Source: PALSA-1003 sp963791945 (lineage in GTDB: Bacteria > Pseudomonadota > Gammaproteobacteria > Burkholderiales > Casimicrobiaceae). Taken from it: 64,000 nucleotides of DNA. The notes below the pieces were generated by a model that did no database searches, was not told where the DNA came from, and saw only the letters and a program-made list of their open reading frames with translations. Numbering within the stretch: position 1 is the stretch's first letter; the number at the start of each line of letters is the position of its first letter. Location of the stretch: positions 3,100,001-3,164,000 of the forward strand of contig CAWBUD010000002.1 in NCBI GenBank assembly GCA_963791945.1, read 5' to 3'. The translations under genes were made by a program, and so were the position numbers. Below are positions 1 to 8,526 of this stretch, piece after piece.

Positions 1-1
1 C

Positions 2-352
2 GAAGGCCTGAGTCCGTCCGCTGCGGCCATCGAAGCGGCGCGGCTGCGATTCCGTCCGATCCTGATGACCTCGCTCGCGTTCATCTTCGGCGTGCTGCCG
101 CTCGCGATCTCGACGGGCGCCGGCGCCGGCGCGCGCCACTCGACCGGCACCGGCGTGATGGGCGGCATGGTCGCAGCGACGTTCCTCGCGGTCTTCTTCG
201 TGCCGCTGTTCTACCGCGTGATCGTCGAGCGACGCCTCGTCGAGCACAGAGGCCACGATGAACTTCTCGCCGAAGTGCAGCATCTACGCAACGTAACCCA
301 CATCACGCCGCACACGCCGGGTCATCCACCCGTCGCGGCGCCCGGAGACTGA
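2..352 (+). CDS. RND efflux transporter, C-terminal end (partial)
   Basis: The gene enters from the left edge, so only the last roughly 117 residues are present. They hold the final transmembrane helices of a hydrophobic/amphiphilic efflux-1 (AcrB/MexB) pump: the RFRPILMTSLAF stretch, a glycine-rich STGAGAGARHSTGTGVMGGM loop and a last membrane segment ending in VPLFYRVI. In the family this protein is the proton-driven inner-membrane pump of a tripartite exporter. The stop codon lies one base before the start of the outer-membrane lipoprotein gene, so the two are surely cotranscribed. Substrates cannot be inferred from this fragment. Confidence 0.93.
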   Translation, partial: EGLSPSAAAIEAARLRFRPILMTSLAFIFGVLPLAISTGAGAGARHSTGTGVMGGMVAATFLAVFFVPLFYRVIVERRLVEHRGHDELLAEVQHLRNVTHITPHTPGHPPVAAPGD

Positions 353-353
353 C

Positions 354-1754
354 ATGCACCGGACCATCACACTCGTCGCCCTCGCGATCGCGTTGGCCGC
401 CTGCTCCACCACGCCGACCGCGCCGCCCACGCTCGACCTGCCGGCCGCGACCGCGAGCGATCCAGCGCTCGAGCGCTGGTGGACCGACTTCAACGATGCG
501 ACGCTGACCGCGCTGGTCGACGAGGCGCTCGCCAAGAATCTCGATCTCCGAGCCGCGATCTCCCGCGTCGACGCGGCGCGCGCGCAGGTTACGCTGGCGC
601 AGGGCTACCTCTATCCGACGGTCGACCTCGGCGTCGACGCCGCGCGCAGCCGCGCGACGCAAGTGGGCGCCGTTCCGCTTTTCGGCCTGCCGCCCGTCAA
701 CAACGATTACCACGTCGGGATCAACGCGGCGTACGAAGTCGATCTATGGGGCAAGTACCGCGGGGCGACGCGCGCCGCGCAGGACGATCTCCTTGCCTCG
801 CAGTACGCGCGCGAAACCGTTCGCACCGTGATCGCCGCCGAAGTGGCGCAAACGTATTTCCAGCTTCTCGCCGCCGACGCGCAGTTGCGTCTGCTCCAGG
901 ACACACTGAAGACGCGCAACGACACGGTGGGGTTGCAGCGCGACCGCTACCAGGGCGGCATCATCGGCGAGTTCGATCTGGCGACCGCCGAGGCGGAGCG
1001 CGCCGCGGTGGCCTCCGATATCGCGGTGGTGCAGCGCGCAATCGGAGAGCTCGAGTCGGCGCTCGCGGTGCTTCTCGGCCGCTCGCCGCGCGAGGTGTTC
1101 GACCCGAAGGTCGCGCGCGAAGTCCAGGCGGTGCGTCTTCTCGCCGTCCCGACGCTGCCCGAGGGCCTGCCTTCGAATCTGCTCGAGCGGCGACCGGACA
1201 TTCGCAGCGCCGAGGCCCAGCTCGCCGGCGCAAACCGCCGCATCGACGTGGCGCGCGCCGATTATTTTCCGTCGCTGTCGCTGACGGGGACGTACGGCAC
1301 CGAATCCGCGGCGCTGGGCAATCTGTTCAGCGGTCCCGCGGCCATCTGGAGCATCGGCGCGGCGCTCGCGCAGCCGCTATTCAACTTCAACTCGATCGAA
1401 GCCAACGTCGAGACGAAGACCGCGCAGCGCGATCAGTCGGTCATCGGGTATCAGCAGACCGTGCAGACGGCGTTCAAGGAGACGCACGATGCGCTGGTCG
1501 CCAACCAGACGACGCGCGACGCGCTCGCCGCGCAGACCGAGCGCACAGCCAAGCTTCAGCGCGCGCTGGAGCTTGCGGAAATGCGTTATCGCGCGGGATA
1601 TTCACCGTATCTCGAGGTGCTCGACGCGCAGCGCCAGCTTCTGCAGGCGCAGACGCTGCAGATCTTCGCCGCGCGCGACGTGCGCCTTGCAGTAGTCGAT
1701 CTCGCCAAGGCGATGGGCGGCGGCTGGGAGTACAAGACCGCGGTCGCGGGATAA
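354..1754 (+). CDS. Outer-membrane efflux lipoprotein, NodT/OprM family
   Basis: This 466-residue protein is the outer-membrane channel of the tripartite pump whose inner-membrane part ends one base upstream. A lipoprotein signal with the lipobox LAAC (cysteine 17) is visible, followed by a Thr/Pro-rich linker and two OEP repeats. Typical family elements are ALERWWTDFNDATL, the first-repeat NLDLRAAISRVDAARAQ, and the second-repeat LLERRPDIRSAEAQL. The length matches OprM-type proteins (about 460-490). It should trimerise into the beta-barrel and periplasmic tunnel of the exporter. A REP-like repeat follows the stop codon. Confidence 0.95.
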   Translation: MHRTITLVALAIALAACSTTPTAPPTLDLPAATASDPALERWWTDFNDATLTALVDEALAKNLDLRAAISRVDAARAQVTLAQGYLYPTVDLGVDAARSRATQVGAVPLFGLPPVNNDYHVGINAAYEVDLWGKYRGATRAAQDDLLASQYARETVRTVIAAEVAQTYFQLLAADAQLRLLQDTLKTRNDTVGLQRDRYQGGIIGEFDLATAEAERAAVASDIAVVQRAIGELESALAVLLGRSPREVFDPKVAREVQAVRLLAVPTLPEGLPSNLLERRPDIRSAEAQLAGANRRIDVARADYFPSLSLTGTYGTESAALGNLFSGPAAIWSIGAALAQPLFNFNSIEANVETKTAQRDQSVIGYQQTVQTAFKETHDALVANQTTRDALAAQTERTAKLQRALELAEMRYRAGYSPYLEVLDAQRQLLQAQTLQIFAARDVRLAVVDLAKAMGGGWEYKTAVAG

Positions 1755-1759
1755 AGCTC

Positions 1760-1793
1760 GTAGCCCGGCGACGAGCGACAGCGAATCCCGGGA
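1760..1793. repeat. REP-like intergenic repeat, copy A
   Basis: The segment begins GTAGCCCGGCG and ends GCGAATCCCGGGA. It matches, with few differences, the segment at 54053-54083. Its ends CCCGG and CCGGG are inverted, so it can fold. It sits just after the stop of the efflux lipoprotein gene, between converging genes, which is the usual site for REP elements. Confidence 0.6.
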
Positions 1794-1909
1794 TCAAACG
1801 TGGCTTGCATCGGCTGTTCGCGCCCGCCGCCACGTCTGGAATGGCGCTTGTCGAGTCGCATCCCGCACGCGCGGCGGAAACTCTGGCGCGTCGCTGCGCG
1901 CAGCGAACC

Positions 1910-2884
1910 TCACTGCAACGGCGGTTTCTTGAGAAAGTCGCTGCGATCGGCCGACCGGACGACGAGCTGCGCGAGCCCGCTGTCGCGCGCCACGGTGAGC
2001 GGCACGTCCACCCCCGCCGGGCCCAACTGCCAGACTTTTCGGAAAAGATCCGCAAGCCCGCTCACGCTTTCGCCCGCGACTTCGAGCACGACATCGCCAA
2101 GCTGCACGCCGGCGCTATCGGCCGGCGCACCTTTCGCCAGCCCGCTGACGATCAGGCGCTGACCCGCGTCGGAGGTATACATCCCCAGCCACGGCCGGGG
2201 CGGACGAGCCGGGGTGCCGAATTTCAACATGTCGTCGAGGATCGGAGCGAGCAGGTCGATCGGCACGAACATGTTCCCCTGCACCGATTCTCCATCGAGC
2301 AGCTCCTGCACGAGAAGCGAACCGATGCCCAGCAGCTCGCCGGTGGCGCCGATCAGCGCGGAGCCGCCCCACTGCGGATGCGGCGGCGCGGTGAACAACG
2401 CTTCGTCGAGGACATATTCCCAATAGCCGGCGAACTCGCGCTTGGCAATGAGCTGCGCTTTGAGCGCATGCATGCGGCCGCCGCACCCGATCACGACGAC
2501 GTCGTCGCCTACCGAGGATGCGGCCGATCGGCCCCGGGGCAGCACCGGTGCATCGATGCGGCCCAACGGCTGCACGAGGCCGAATCCGGTGGCGACGTCA
2601 TAGGCCAGGGGATGTCCGGCGACTGCCGCGCCGCTGTTCGTGGTGAGCCATATCGACTCGGCTTCGGTGATGAGATACCCGATCGTGAGAACGAGCCCGT
2701 CTTCACGGATGATCACGCCGCTGCCGGCGCGTTCGGTGCCGAGGATCGACGCGGTGAATGCGTCTTCCGGAACCTCGGAACGAAGCGACACGACGGCGTC
2801 GAGGGCACGATTGAGGTCGAAGGCCGTCCCGGCGGTCGACGGCTGCAGCTCGGCGGGGAACGCCCATTCCTCCGATTCAGCCAA
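1910..2884 (-). CDS. Trypsin-like (DegP/HtrA fold) PDZ protein without a catalytic triad
   Basis: The 324-residue protein follows the S1C protease layout: a two-lobed trypsin-like domain (about 25-200) and one PDZ domain (about 225-315, with GAPADSAGVQLGDVV). The catalytic positions are replaced. Where DegP has LTNNHVV this protein has LTIGYLI (Tyr70 for His), where DegP has SDIAL it has TGFGL (Gly100 for Asp), and where DegP has GNSGG it has QWGG (Trp172 for Ser). No signal peptide or membrane anchor is seen, so it is probably cytoplasmic. A scaffold or binding role is inferred; it is unlikely to cleave peptides. It is transcribed towards the efflux operon. Confidence 0.8.
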   Translation of the reverse strand: MAESEEWAFPAELQPSTAGTAFDLNRALDAVVSLRSEVPEDAFTASILGTERAGSGVIIREDGLVLTIGYLITEAESIWLTTNSGAAVAGHPLAYDVATGFGLVQPLGRIDAPVLPRGRSAASSVGDDVVVIGCGGRMHALKAQLIAKREFAGYWEYVLDEALFTAPPHPQWGGSALIGATGELLGIGSLLVQELLDGESVQGNMFVPIDLLAPILDDMLKFGTPARPPRPWLGMYTSDAGQRLIVSGLAKGAPADSAGVQLGDVVLEVAGESVSGLADLFRKVWQLGPAGVDVPLTVARDSGLAQLVVRSADRSDFLKKPPLQ

Positions 2885-3109
2885 GGCGGCGCTCCCGGAA
2901 TCGAATCCGAACCATGGCCTTCATCTTACGCCGATTTGCCAGGCGCTCTGGTTGTCCGGCCAATCCTACACCGCATGCGTGGCGTTCCTACAGCCGAATC
3001 AGCGGCTCACCGATAGTCGGGTACCTTCATCTAAGGGATGCTGATGACGTGCGTCACGACAGCGGCAACGCGAGCGAGCCGCTATCGGACGATTCTGAAA
3101 GGAACGCCC

Positions 3110-3823
3110 ATGCTCTACAACGCAATCGCAACTCGTGCGCCACGCACATGGCTCGGACTCCTGGCGCTTGCTTCGATCGTGGCCTGGACCGGGCCCGCGG
3201 TCGCTCAAACCCAGGAGCAGGATCTCGTGAATGCGGCTGACACCACCTTCGCCAATTTCATGCGCGATCCCGACATGACGTGGCTGCAGCAGCATATCGG
3301 CACCGCCCGGGGCGTGCTGATCGCTCCGCAGATCGTCAAGGCCGGGTTCGTCTTCGGCGGGTCGGGTGGCCGCGGCGTGCTGTTCGTACGCAACGAACAG
3401 ACGGGACGCTGGGAAGGTCCGGCGTTCTACAACCTCGCGACCGCGAGCGTGGGCTTTCAGGCCGGCGTCGCGGTCTCGGAGTCTGTCACGCTCGTAATGA
3501 CCGAGAAGGGCGTCAATTCGCTCCTCGCCGATTCGGTGAAGATCGGCGGCGACGCAAGCGTCGCGGCCGGACCCGTGGGCGCGGGGGCGAAAGCCGATGT
3601 GACGACGGACTTCGTGGCCTTCAGCCGCGCCAAGGGTCTCTACGGCGGATTGAATCTGGATGGAACGGTGATCAGCGTCGCCGACGGATGGAACGAAGGC
3701 TACTACGGCCGCGGGGTGCTGCCGCCCGACATCCTGTTGCGCGCCAGCGTGCACAACGCGCAAGCCGACCGGCTCGTCGCGGCGCTTTCGCGGGCGACGA
3801 GTCAACGGACCAGCCTGCGCTGA
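3110..3823 (+). CDS. SylF/YSC84-domain exported protein
   Basis: The start at 3110 follows a GAAAGGA ribosome site and gives a 237-residue protein; the reading frame stays open further upstream without a better start. A signal peptide (ending near AVAQTQ) precedes a SYLF/Ysc84 domain, recognised by GTARGVLIAPQIVKAGFVFGG, GRGVLFVRN, and the late FSRAKGLYGGLNLDGTVIS. In bacteria such proteins are exported or outer-membrane associated and have been linked to lipid binding; the precise role is unknown. The gene is divergent from the PDZ gene and convergent with the next one. Confidence 0.85.
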   Translation: MLYNAIATRAPRTWLGLLALASIVAWTGPAVAQTQEQDLVNAADTTFANFMRDPDMTWLQQHIGTARGVLIAPQIVKAGFVFGGSGGRGVLFVRNEQTGRWEGPAFYNLATASVGFQAGVAVSESVTLVMTEKGVNSLLADSVKIGGDASVAAGPVGAGAKADVTTDFVAFSRAKGLYGGLNLDGTVISVADGWNEGYYGRGVLPPDILLRASVHNAQADRLVAALSRATSQRTSLR

Positions 3824-3853
3824 CGAAGCCCGGCGTCAGCCGGCAAGAAAACG

Positions 3854-4345
3854 CTACGCGGCCCTGCGCGCGCGCTGAGAGACGAGGGTCGCGTCGAGCG
3901 TCCTGCGATCGAGCCATCCGAGGCGCACGAGGATCTCGCCCAGAAGTCCGCCGCGCTTGCGCTGCAGCTCGAGCGCGAACTCGAGCTGCTCGGAGGTGAT
4001 CTGCTTCTCCTGAAGCAGCATGTCGCCGAGCCGGCTGCGGATCGCGCTCACGACCACGAGTGAGTTGCATAGATCTTCGCCGCCGGCTTGCGCAATCCGC
4101 ACGTCGAGCATCTCGTGCGGACGCAACACACCGATGCGGACGAGCGTCTCGCCCAGCGCCAGGTTGTCGCGTTTCTTGGTTTCGACCGCGAGCTTTAGAT
4201 GCTTGCCGTGCGGCATCGGATCGATCGATTCGAAGCTGACCTCGCAAGGTTCGGGGTCGCGACTTTGCGCCCCGTCAAGCGCCTGTACGGACTCCCAGCT
4301 CCGAAGTTCCTCGAGGCATTCGACTTCGTATTCGTGGGCTTGCAT
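3854..4345 (-). CDS. MshEN-like (GspE N-terminal type) domain protein without ATPase
   Basis: The protein (163 residues from the start at 4345; an upstream start at 4414 is possible) has an N-terminal half of unknown type and, from about residue 55, two units resembling the MshEN/GspE N-terminal domain: LGETLVRIGVLRPHEMLDVRIAQ and, after SRLGDMLLQEKQITSEQLEFAL, a second LLGEILVRLGWLDRRTLDATL. Some members of this domain family bind cyclic di-GMP. No Walker motifs are present and no secretion gene is nearby, so a stand-alone sensor or adaptor is inferred. Function is unknown. Confidence 0.6.
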   Translation of the reverse strand: MQAHEYEVECLEELRSWESVQALDGAQSRDPEPCEVSFESIDPMPHGKHLKLAVETKKRDNLALGETLVRIGVLRPHEMLDVRIAQAGGEDLCNSLVVVSAIRSRLGDMLLQEKQITSEQLEFALELQRKRGGLLGEILVRLGWLDRRTLDATLVSQRARRAA

Positions 4346-4495
4346 CGCTTCGTCTTTCCCCGGGTTTGATGCACCGCGTCCGTCCGCGATGCTTCCTCGT
4401 CTGTTGCGTCGCAAGCAACGTGCCAGGCGAGGGACAGCGGGAATCCATTTCTGCCGTGTGCCGCGGCGCGTCGGCCTGCGCCGCCGGCGGGCACC

Positions 4496-5668
4496 CTAAG
4501 CTGCGTCGAATCGGCTCAAGCTGAAGGGCGACCAGTCGAAGCGCGAGGCGCCGCCGCTGGCGACTTCGGCCAGCGCCTCTCCGATCGCCGGCGAGTGCTT
4601 GAATCCGTGGCCGGAGCACGGTGAGGCCAGGAGCACGCGCTCGAAGGCAGGATGGCGATCGAGCACGAAGCCGAAGTCCGGCGTGACCGTATAGAGGCAG
4701 GTCACGGCCTTGAGACAGGTTGCGGCGACCCCGGAGATGTACGGAACAACGTAGTCCGCGTGCATCGCCCGCGCTTCGTCGCCGGTCACGTTGCGACGAA
4801 CGGCGTCAGGCGTGGTCGCATGATCGAATTGCTCCGCTGCGATCTTCACTCCGCCCTGCGCGCCGTCGACGGCGGGGAAGCCGTAGATGCCCCGCGGCCT
4901 GCCCGTCACTTCCCAGATGAAGACGGGGCAACGGTCGACTTCGAAGAGCTCCGTCGGTCCGGTGATGTCGAACCAGAACAGTGTCTGCCGATAGACGGCG
5001 AAATGCCGCGCGATGTTCCCGTCGACGAGATCCCGCAGCCACGGCCCGGCAGCGACGATGAGGGTCTCCGCCGCGTAGACGCCACGTTCGGTGGTGACGC
5101 TCACTCCGCTCGCGGACGCCTGGAAGTCGATCGCCCGTTCATCGCGGCGAATCGCCGCGCCATGGCGCTCCGCCTCACGCAGATGCGCCGCTACGCAACG
5201 CTCGGGGCGCACGAACCCTGCGCCCTTCTCCAGATAGCCGCGCTCGGCGTCCGAGACATGGAACTGCGGAAACCTGCGCCGGATCTCCGAGGCATCCAGA
5301 AGCTCGTGGTCTATGCCGAACCTTCGCGCGGCAGCGACCGTGTTGTCGAAGAAATGCTCGACATGCGTCCGCGAAGTGGCGGTGTGACTGGAGATGACGA
5401 GCCCGCCGTTGGTGGTCAGCAGCTCCTCTCCGGTCTCGGTTTCGAGCTCGCGCCACAGCTCGTGCGAGCGCATGGCGAGCGGCGTGTAATGCTCGCCTTC
5501 GCCAATGGCGAGCCGCGTAACGCGCGTGTCGCCGTGGGTCGAGCCATAAGCGTGCGGCGGCGAGTACCGGTCGATTCCCAGGACGCGGCGACGCCTCCTC
5601 GCCAGATGATAGAGCGCGGCGCTCCCCATCGCACCCAACCCGAGCACGATGGTGTCGAAGCTTGGCAT
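4496..5668 (-). CDS. FAD-dependent N-methyl amino acid oxidase (SolA/monomeric sarcosine oxidase type)
   Basis: The 390-residue length is that of N-methyltryptophan oxidase and monomeric sarcosine oxidase. The Rossmann dinucleotide motif GLGAMGSA (residues 10-17) follows the second residue block directly, GSTHGDTRVTRLA is the conserved flavin-contact segment, and Cys324 in CLYTVTPD corresponds to the cysteine that binds FAD covalently in this family. The expected reaction is oxygen-dependent oxidation of an N-methyl or secondary amino acid to aldehyde or imine plus hydrogen peroxide. The substrate cannot be told from sequence. It appears to be a single-gene unit. Confidence 0.9.
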   Translation of the reverse strand: MPSFDTIVLGLGAMGSAALYHLARRRRRVLGIDRYSPPHAYGSTHGDTRVTRLAIGEGEHYTPLAMRSHELWRELETETGEELLTTNGGLVISSHTATSRTHVEHFFDNTVAAARRFGIDHELLDASEIRRRFPQFHVSDAERGYLEKGAGFVRPERCVAAHLREAERHGAAIRRDERAIDFQASASGVSVTTERGVYAAETLIVAAGPWLRDLVDGNIARHFAVYRQTLFWFDITGPTELFEVDRCPVFIWEVTGRPRGIYGFPAVDGAQGGVKIAAEQFDHATTPDAVRRNVTGDEARAMHADYVVPYISGVAATCLKAVTCLYTVTPDFGFVLDRHPAFERVLLASPCSGHGFKHSPAIGEALAEVASGGASRFDWSPFSLSRFDAA

Positions 5669-5743
5669 CGAATATCCGCGTCGGATGATGAGGATGGCAA
5701 CGGTGGCCGGGCTTCCTGGCTACAGCAACCGCGACAGAGGACT

Positions 5744-6355
5744 TTAGCCGCGCTTCGCCCGCAGCGCCTTGCGCATCACCGGCCGGGAGGGTTTACGTCG
5801 GGCGACTTCGGAGAAGCCCGCGCGGTCGTACATCGCCTTGCAGCCGAACCACATCGATTCATCCGGACACCGCGCCGACCGGTCGATCGGATACGCCTCG
5901 ATCAATCGCGCGCCACAGCCGCGCGCGAACTGGATCGCGCCATCGAGCATCGCAGCGGCGACGCCGCGACCGCGTACCCGCTTGGCAGTGTAGAAGCACA
6001 CGACGGACCATACGGGCTTGTCATCGACCGGCTTCATGACGGTGGAGCGCTGGAGACGCGCGAATTTCTCCCGCGGTCCGAGCGACACCCAGCCCACCGG
6101 TTCGCCGTCGCGATAACCGATCAACCCGGGCACGATCCCGGCACCGACGAGCGCCTCGAGCGAGGACCTTGCGTGTTCTGATCGCGACATGCCCCGCGGG
6201 ACGTCGGTGCTGCCCGAGCGGCGGTAGAACATGCACCAGCATCCGCGCACCTGCGATCCGCCGGGACCGTTGAACAGAGACTCGAGGTCGCGGAAGCGCC
6301 TCGCGGTGAGCGTATGGATCTCTAGGTGCGGACGCGAACGCATCGAGACAAGCAT
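5744..6355 (-). CDS. GNAT-family N-acetyltransferase
   Basis: From the start at 6355 the protein has 203 residues (a second Met lies at 6343; the frame stays open upstream but that part has no protein-like composition). The GNAT fold is indicated by the acetyl-CoA pyrophosphate loop RVRGRGVAAAMLDGAI after a VVCFYTAK strand. The Cys-rich N-terminal block RGCWCMFYRR and the C-terminal MWFGCKAMYDRAGF are typical of a subgroup annotated only as GNAT. The acceptor is unknown. It is transcribed divergently from the proline-rich gene, with about 60 bases between the starts. Confidence 0.8.
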   Translation of the reverse strand: MLVSMRSRPHLEIHTLTARRFRDLESLFNGPGGSQVRGCWCMFYRRSGSTDVPRGMSRSEHARSSLEALVGAGIVPGLIGYRDGEPVGWVSLGPREKFARLQRSTVMKPVDDKPVWSVVCFYTAKRVRGRGVAAAMLDGAIQFARGCGARLIEAYPIDRSARCPDESMWFGCKAMYDRAGFSEVARRKPSRPVMRKALRAKRG

Positions 6356-6414
6356 ACCGCGAATCGCGCGCCGGAAAGCGCGATCGAATTCCCGGAAAGC
6401 GCCGATTTCCCGGT

Positions 6415-7851
6415 ATGCTAGCCTGCCGCCGTAGTTCGTTCCCCCGCACCGTTTCGCCGCACGTGACCGTCCGCCGTACTGTCCACCCACGCCGCCGCGC
6501 ATCGAGCCGTATCGATGAGCCCACGCTGTTCCAGTTCGTGGTGCTGTCGATGCTGCTGCACATCCTGGCCATCGTGTTGTTCGGCAGCACGGGGCGCGGC
6601 GGTGGCGTCGGCCGCAGTGAGGAGCTGCTGGGAGCGCTCGACGTGACGTTGCGGCGGCTCGCTCCCGAGCACGGGGCCGGATTCCGGCTCGCGCCCGGGG
6701 CGACCGACGCCGCTCCCTCGTCCGCGCCTTCGCTCCTTCCGCGGCCGGAAAGCGCCTCGAAGCGCCTCGTTCGGGAAAAACCTGCGGGTGAAGCGCCCGA
6801 GCCTGCGCCATCGGAGACACGCGAGCTGATCATCGCGCCGCCGGCCGAAACGCCGACTCCCGAGGAAAGCGTGCCGCGGCTCAACCGGAGCGCGCCCGAG
6901 GAAGTCGACAAGCCATTACGCCCCTCCGCGCCCGAGCGCATGGTGCCGAAGATCAACACCACGCCCGAGCGGCTGGCTCCCGTTGCCCCTTCCCCGATCG
7001 AACACGAGCTCGCGCGGCCGATCGAAGCGCCATCGCGCATCGTCCCGATCGCTCCCGCCGAACCCCTGGAGCGGGTCGCGCCCGTGCTGGCCAGACGCGC
7101 GCTCGCGAGACCGGCGGAGCTGCAGCCACAAGCGGTGCCGGTCACGCCGGCGACCCCGCTCGAGCGGCTCGCTCCGCCTCAGCCCGGACGAGAGCTTGCG
7201 CCTCCGGTCGAGCCATTGACGGAACGACCAATCGCTCCCGGCGGCCTGATCGAGCACACCGTTGCGCCGGCAATCGAGCGCGAGCTCTCGCCGTCGGTCG
7301 AAGTTCCTGCGCAAGCGGTGCCGTCGGCGCCGATCGAGCACGTGCTGCCTCCGACAGGCGAACGGCAACTGACGCCTGCCGCGGAAGTCCGGGCGCCGCC
7401 AGTGCGCACTCCGCTGCCCGCCGCGGAACGCGAGGCGGCTCCGCCGCGCCCCGCGTCTTCACCCGCTGCAGCGCCACGGCGCAGGCCGCCGTCGGACGTC
7501 GCACCGGATCGGTCGCCCGCCGTGCCAGAGGCGCTCCCGCCCTCTCGTTACGGGACGCCCGCACCCGAGGAGGACATCTTCAAGCCACGGCACGATACCC
7601 CCGGCGAAGCGCCGCGGATCGATCTCGACGCGGCCAAGAAACGCGCCGTGCGCGAGATGGCGCACGAGGGCTCGGGTTCGGTAGGCGTGCTGCCTTTTCC
7701 CCTGCCCGTCCCGGAGAAGAAGACGAAGGAAGCGAAGGCGATGGAGAAGGCGATCAAGCCCGACTGCCGCACCGCGTACGCGGGCATGGGGCTGCTCGCG
7801 GTGCCCGCGCTGGTCGCCGCTGCGATCACCGACGAAGGCTGCCGCTGGTAA
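6415..7851 (+). CDS. Proline-rich TonB-like membrane protein with degenerate repeats
   Basis: The 478-residue protein has a short basic N terminus, one membrane helix (about residues 40-62, FQFVVLSMLLHILAIVLFG), a long Pro/Glu/Ala/Arg-rich region and a C-terminal block with two cysteines (KPDCRTAYAGMGLLAVPAL, then DEGCRW). The middle region (about 165-345) contains several degenerate copies of a unit like PLERLAPP-RELAPPVE-VP-AP. The layout resembles TonB, with a cytoplasmic stub, anchor and periplasm-spanning rod, but no canonical TonB C-terminal domain is recognisable. A GTG at 6463 is an alternative start. A related layout occurs at 36825-37742. Confidence 0.7.
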   Translation: MLACRRSSFPRTVSPHVTVRRTVHPRRRASSRIDEPTLFQFVVLSMLLHILAIVLFGSTGRGGGVGRSEELLGALDVTLRRLAPEHGAGFRLAPGATDAAPSSAPSLLPRPESASKRLVREKPAGEAPEPAPSETRELIIAPPAETPTPEESVPRLNRSAPEEVDKPLRPSAPERMVPKINTTPERLAPVAPSPIEHELARPIEAPSRIVPIAPAEPLERVAPVLARRALARPAELQPQAVPVTPATPLERLAPPQPGRELAPPVEPLTERPIAPGGLIEHTVAPAIERELSPSVEVPAQAVPSAPIEHVLPPTGERQLTPAAEVRAPPVRTPLPAAEREAAPPRPASSPAAAPRRRPPSDVAPDRSPAVPEALPPSRYGTPAPEEDIFKPRHDTPGEAPRIDLDAAKKRAVREMAHEGSGSVGVLPFPLPVPEKKTKEAKAMEKAIKPDCRTAYAGMGLLAVPALVAAAITDEGCRW

Positions 7852-7905
7852 GCCGGACCGGGACCTCTGCTACTATTCCCCCGAGGGCGAGGAGGGGGAG
7901 GTCAC

Positions 7906-8508
7906 ATGGGATTGAAGTTGAATCTCGGGTGTGGCCGTGCATGCATGCCCGGTTGGGTGAACGTCGACGCGGCAGCGTTGGCGGGCGTCGACGTGGTGGC
8001 TGATCTCGCGCGCTGCCGCACGCAACGGCTTCCGTTCGCGGACGACGCCGTCGATGAGATGCTGCTGTCGCATGTGCTCGAGCATATCGAGGATACGCTC
8101 GCGCTGATGCAGGAGCTGCACCGCATCGCCCGCGCGGGTGCCATGGCGACGATCCGCTGTCCCTACGGCGGAAGCGACGACGCCGACGAAGACCCCACGC
8201 ACCGCCACCGGTTCTTCCTGAACAGCTTCGGCTACTTCTCCCAGCCCGCCTACTGGCGCGCCGACTACGGCTATCGCGGTGACTGGCAGCCGCGCCGGAT
8301 CGTGCTCTTCGTCGACGGCGCGGAAAACGCGGGCCTCGCGGCGTCCGACGTCCTGCGCAAGATACGGAAGCTGCGCAACGTCGTTTCCGAGATGGTCGCG
8401 GAGCTGGAAGCGGTCAAGCCGATCCGCGCGCCGGACCGGGGTTTGCAGCACGCTCCCTCGATCGAGATCGCCTACACGAGAGGACCCGGTCGGGCGGCCG
8501 CGGGCTGA
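7906..8508 (+). CDS. SAM-dependent methyltransferase (class I)
   Basis: The start follows a GAGGAGGGGGAGG ribosome site. In 200 residues the class I features are clear: motif I LNLGCGRACMPGWVNVD at the very N terminus, PFADDAVDEMLLSHVLEHI (the Methyltransf_11 post-II region), and a later loop with paired His residues (DPTHRHRFFLNSF). Proteins starting with KLNLGCG often act on sugars or lipids in surface polysaccharide pathways, but no such cluster is present here and the substrate is unknown. It converges on the AhpD-like gene 18 bases downstream. Confidence 0.85.
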   Translation: MGLKLNLGCGRACMPGWVNVDAAALAGVDVVADLARCRTQRLPFADDAVDEMLLSHVLEHIEDTLALMQELHRIARAGAMATIRCPYGGSDDADEDPTHRHRFFLNSFGYFSQPAYWRADYGYRGDWQPRRIVLFVDGAENAGLAASDVLRKIRKLRNVVSEMVAELEAVKPIRAPDRGLQHAPSIEIAYTRGPGRAAAG

Positions 8509-8526
8509 GCAACGGCGCTCGCGCCG

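Noticed and set aside
479..3016. An 845-residue frame overlapping the efflux lipoprotein and PDZ genes
   Set aside because: It is arginine-rich, has no family features and is antisense or out of frame to two clear genes.
4652..6181. A 509-residue frame antisense to the oxidase gene
   Set aside because: It only mirrors the codon structure of the oxidase and acetyltransferase genes on the other strand.
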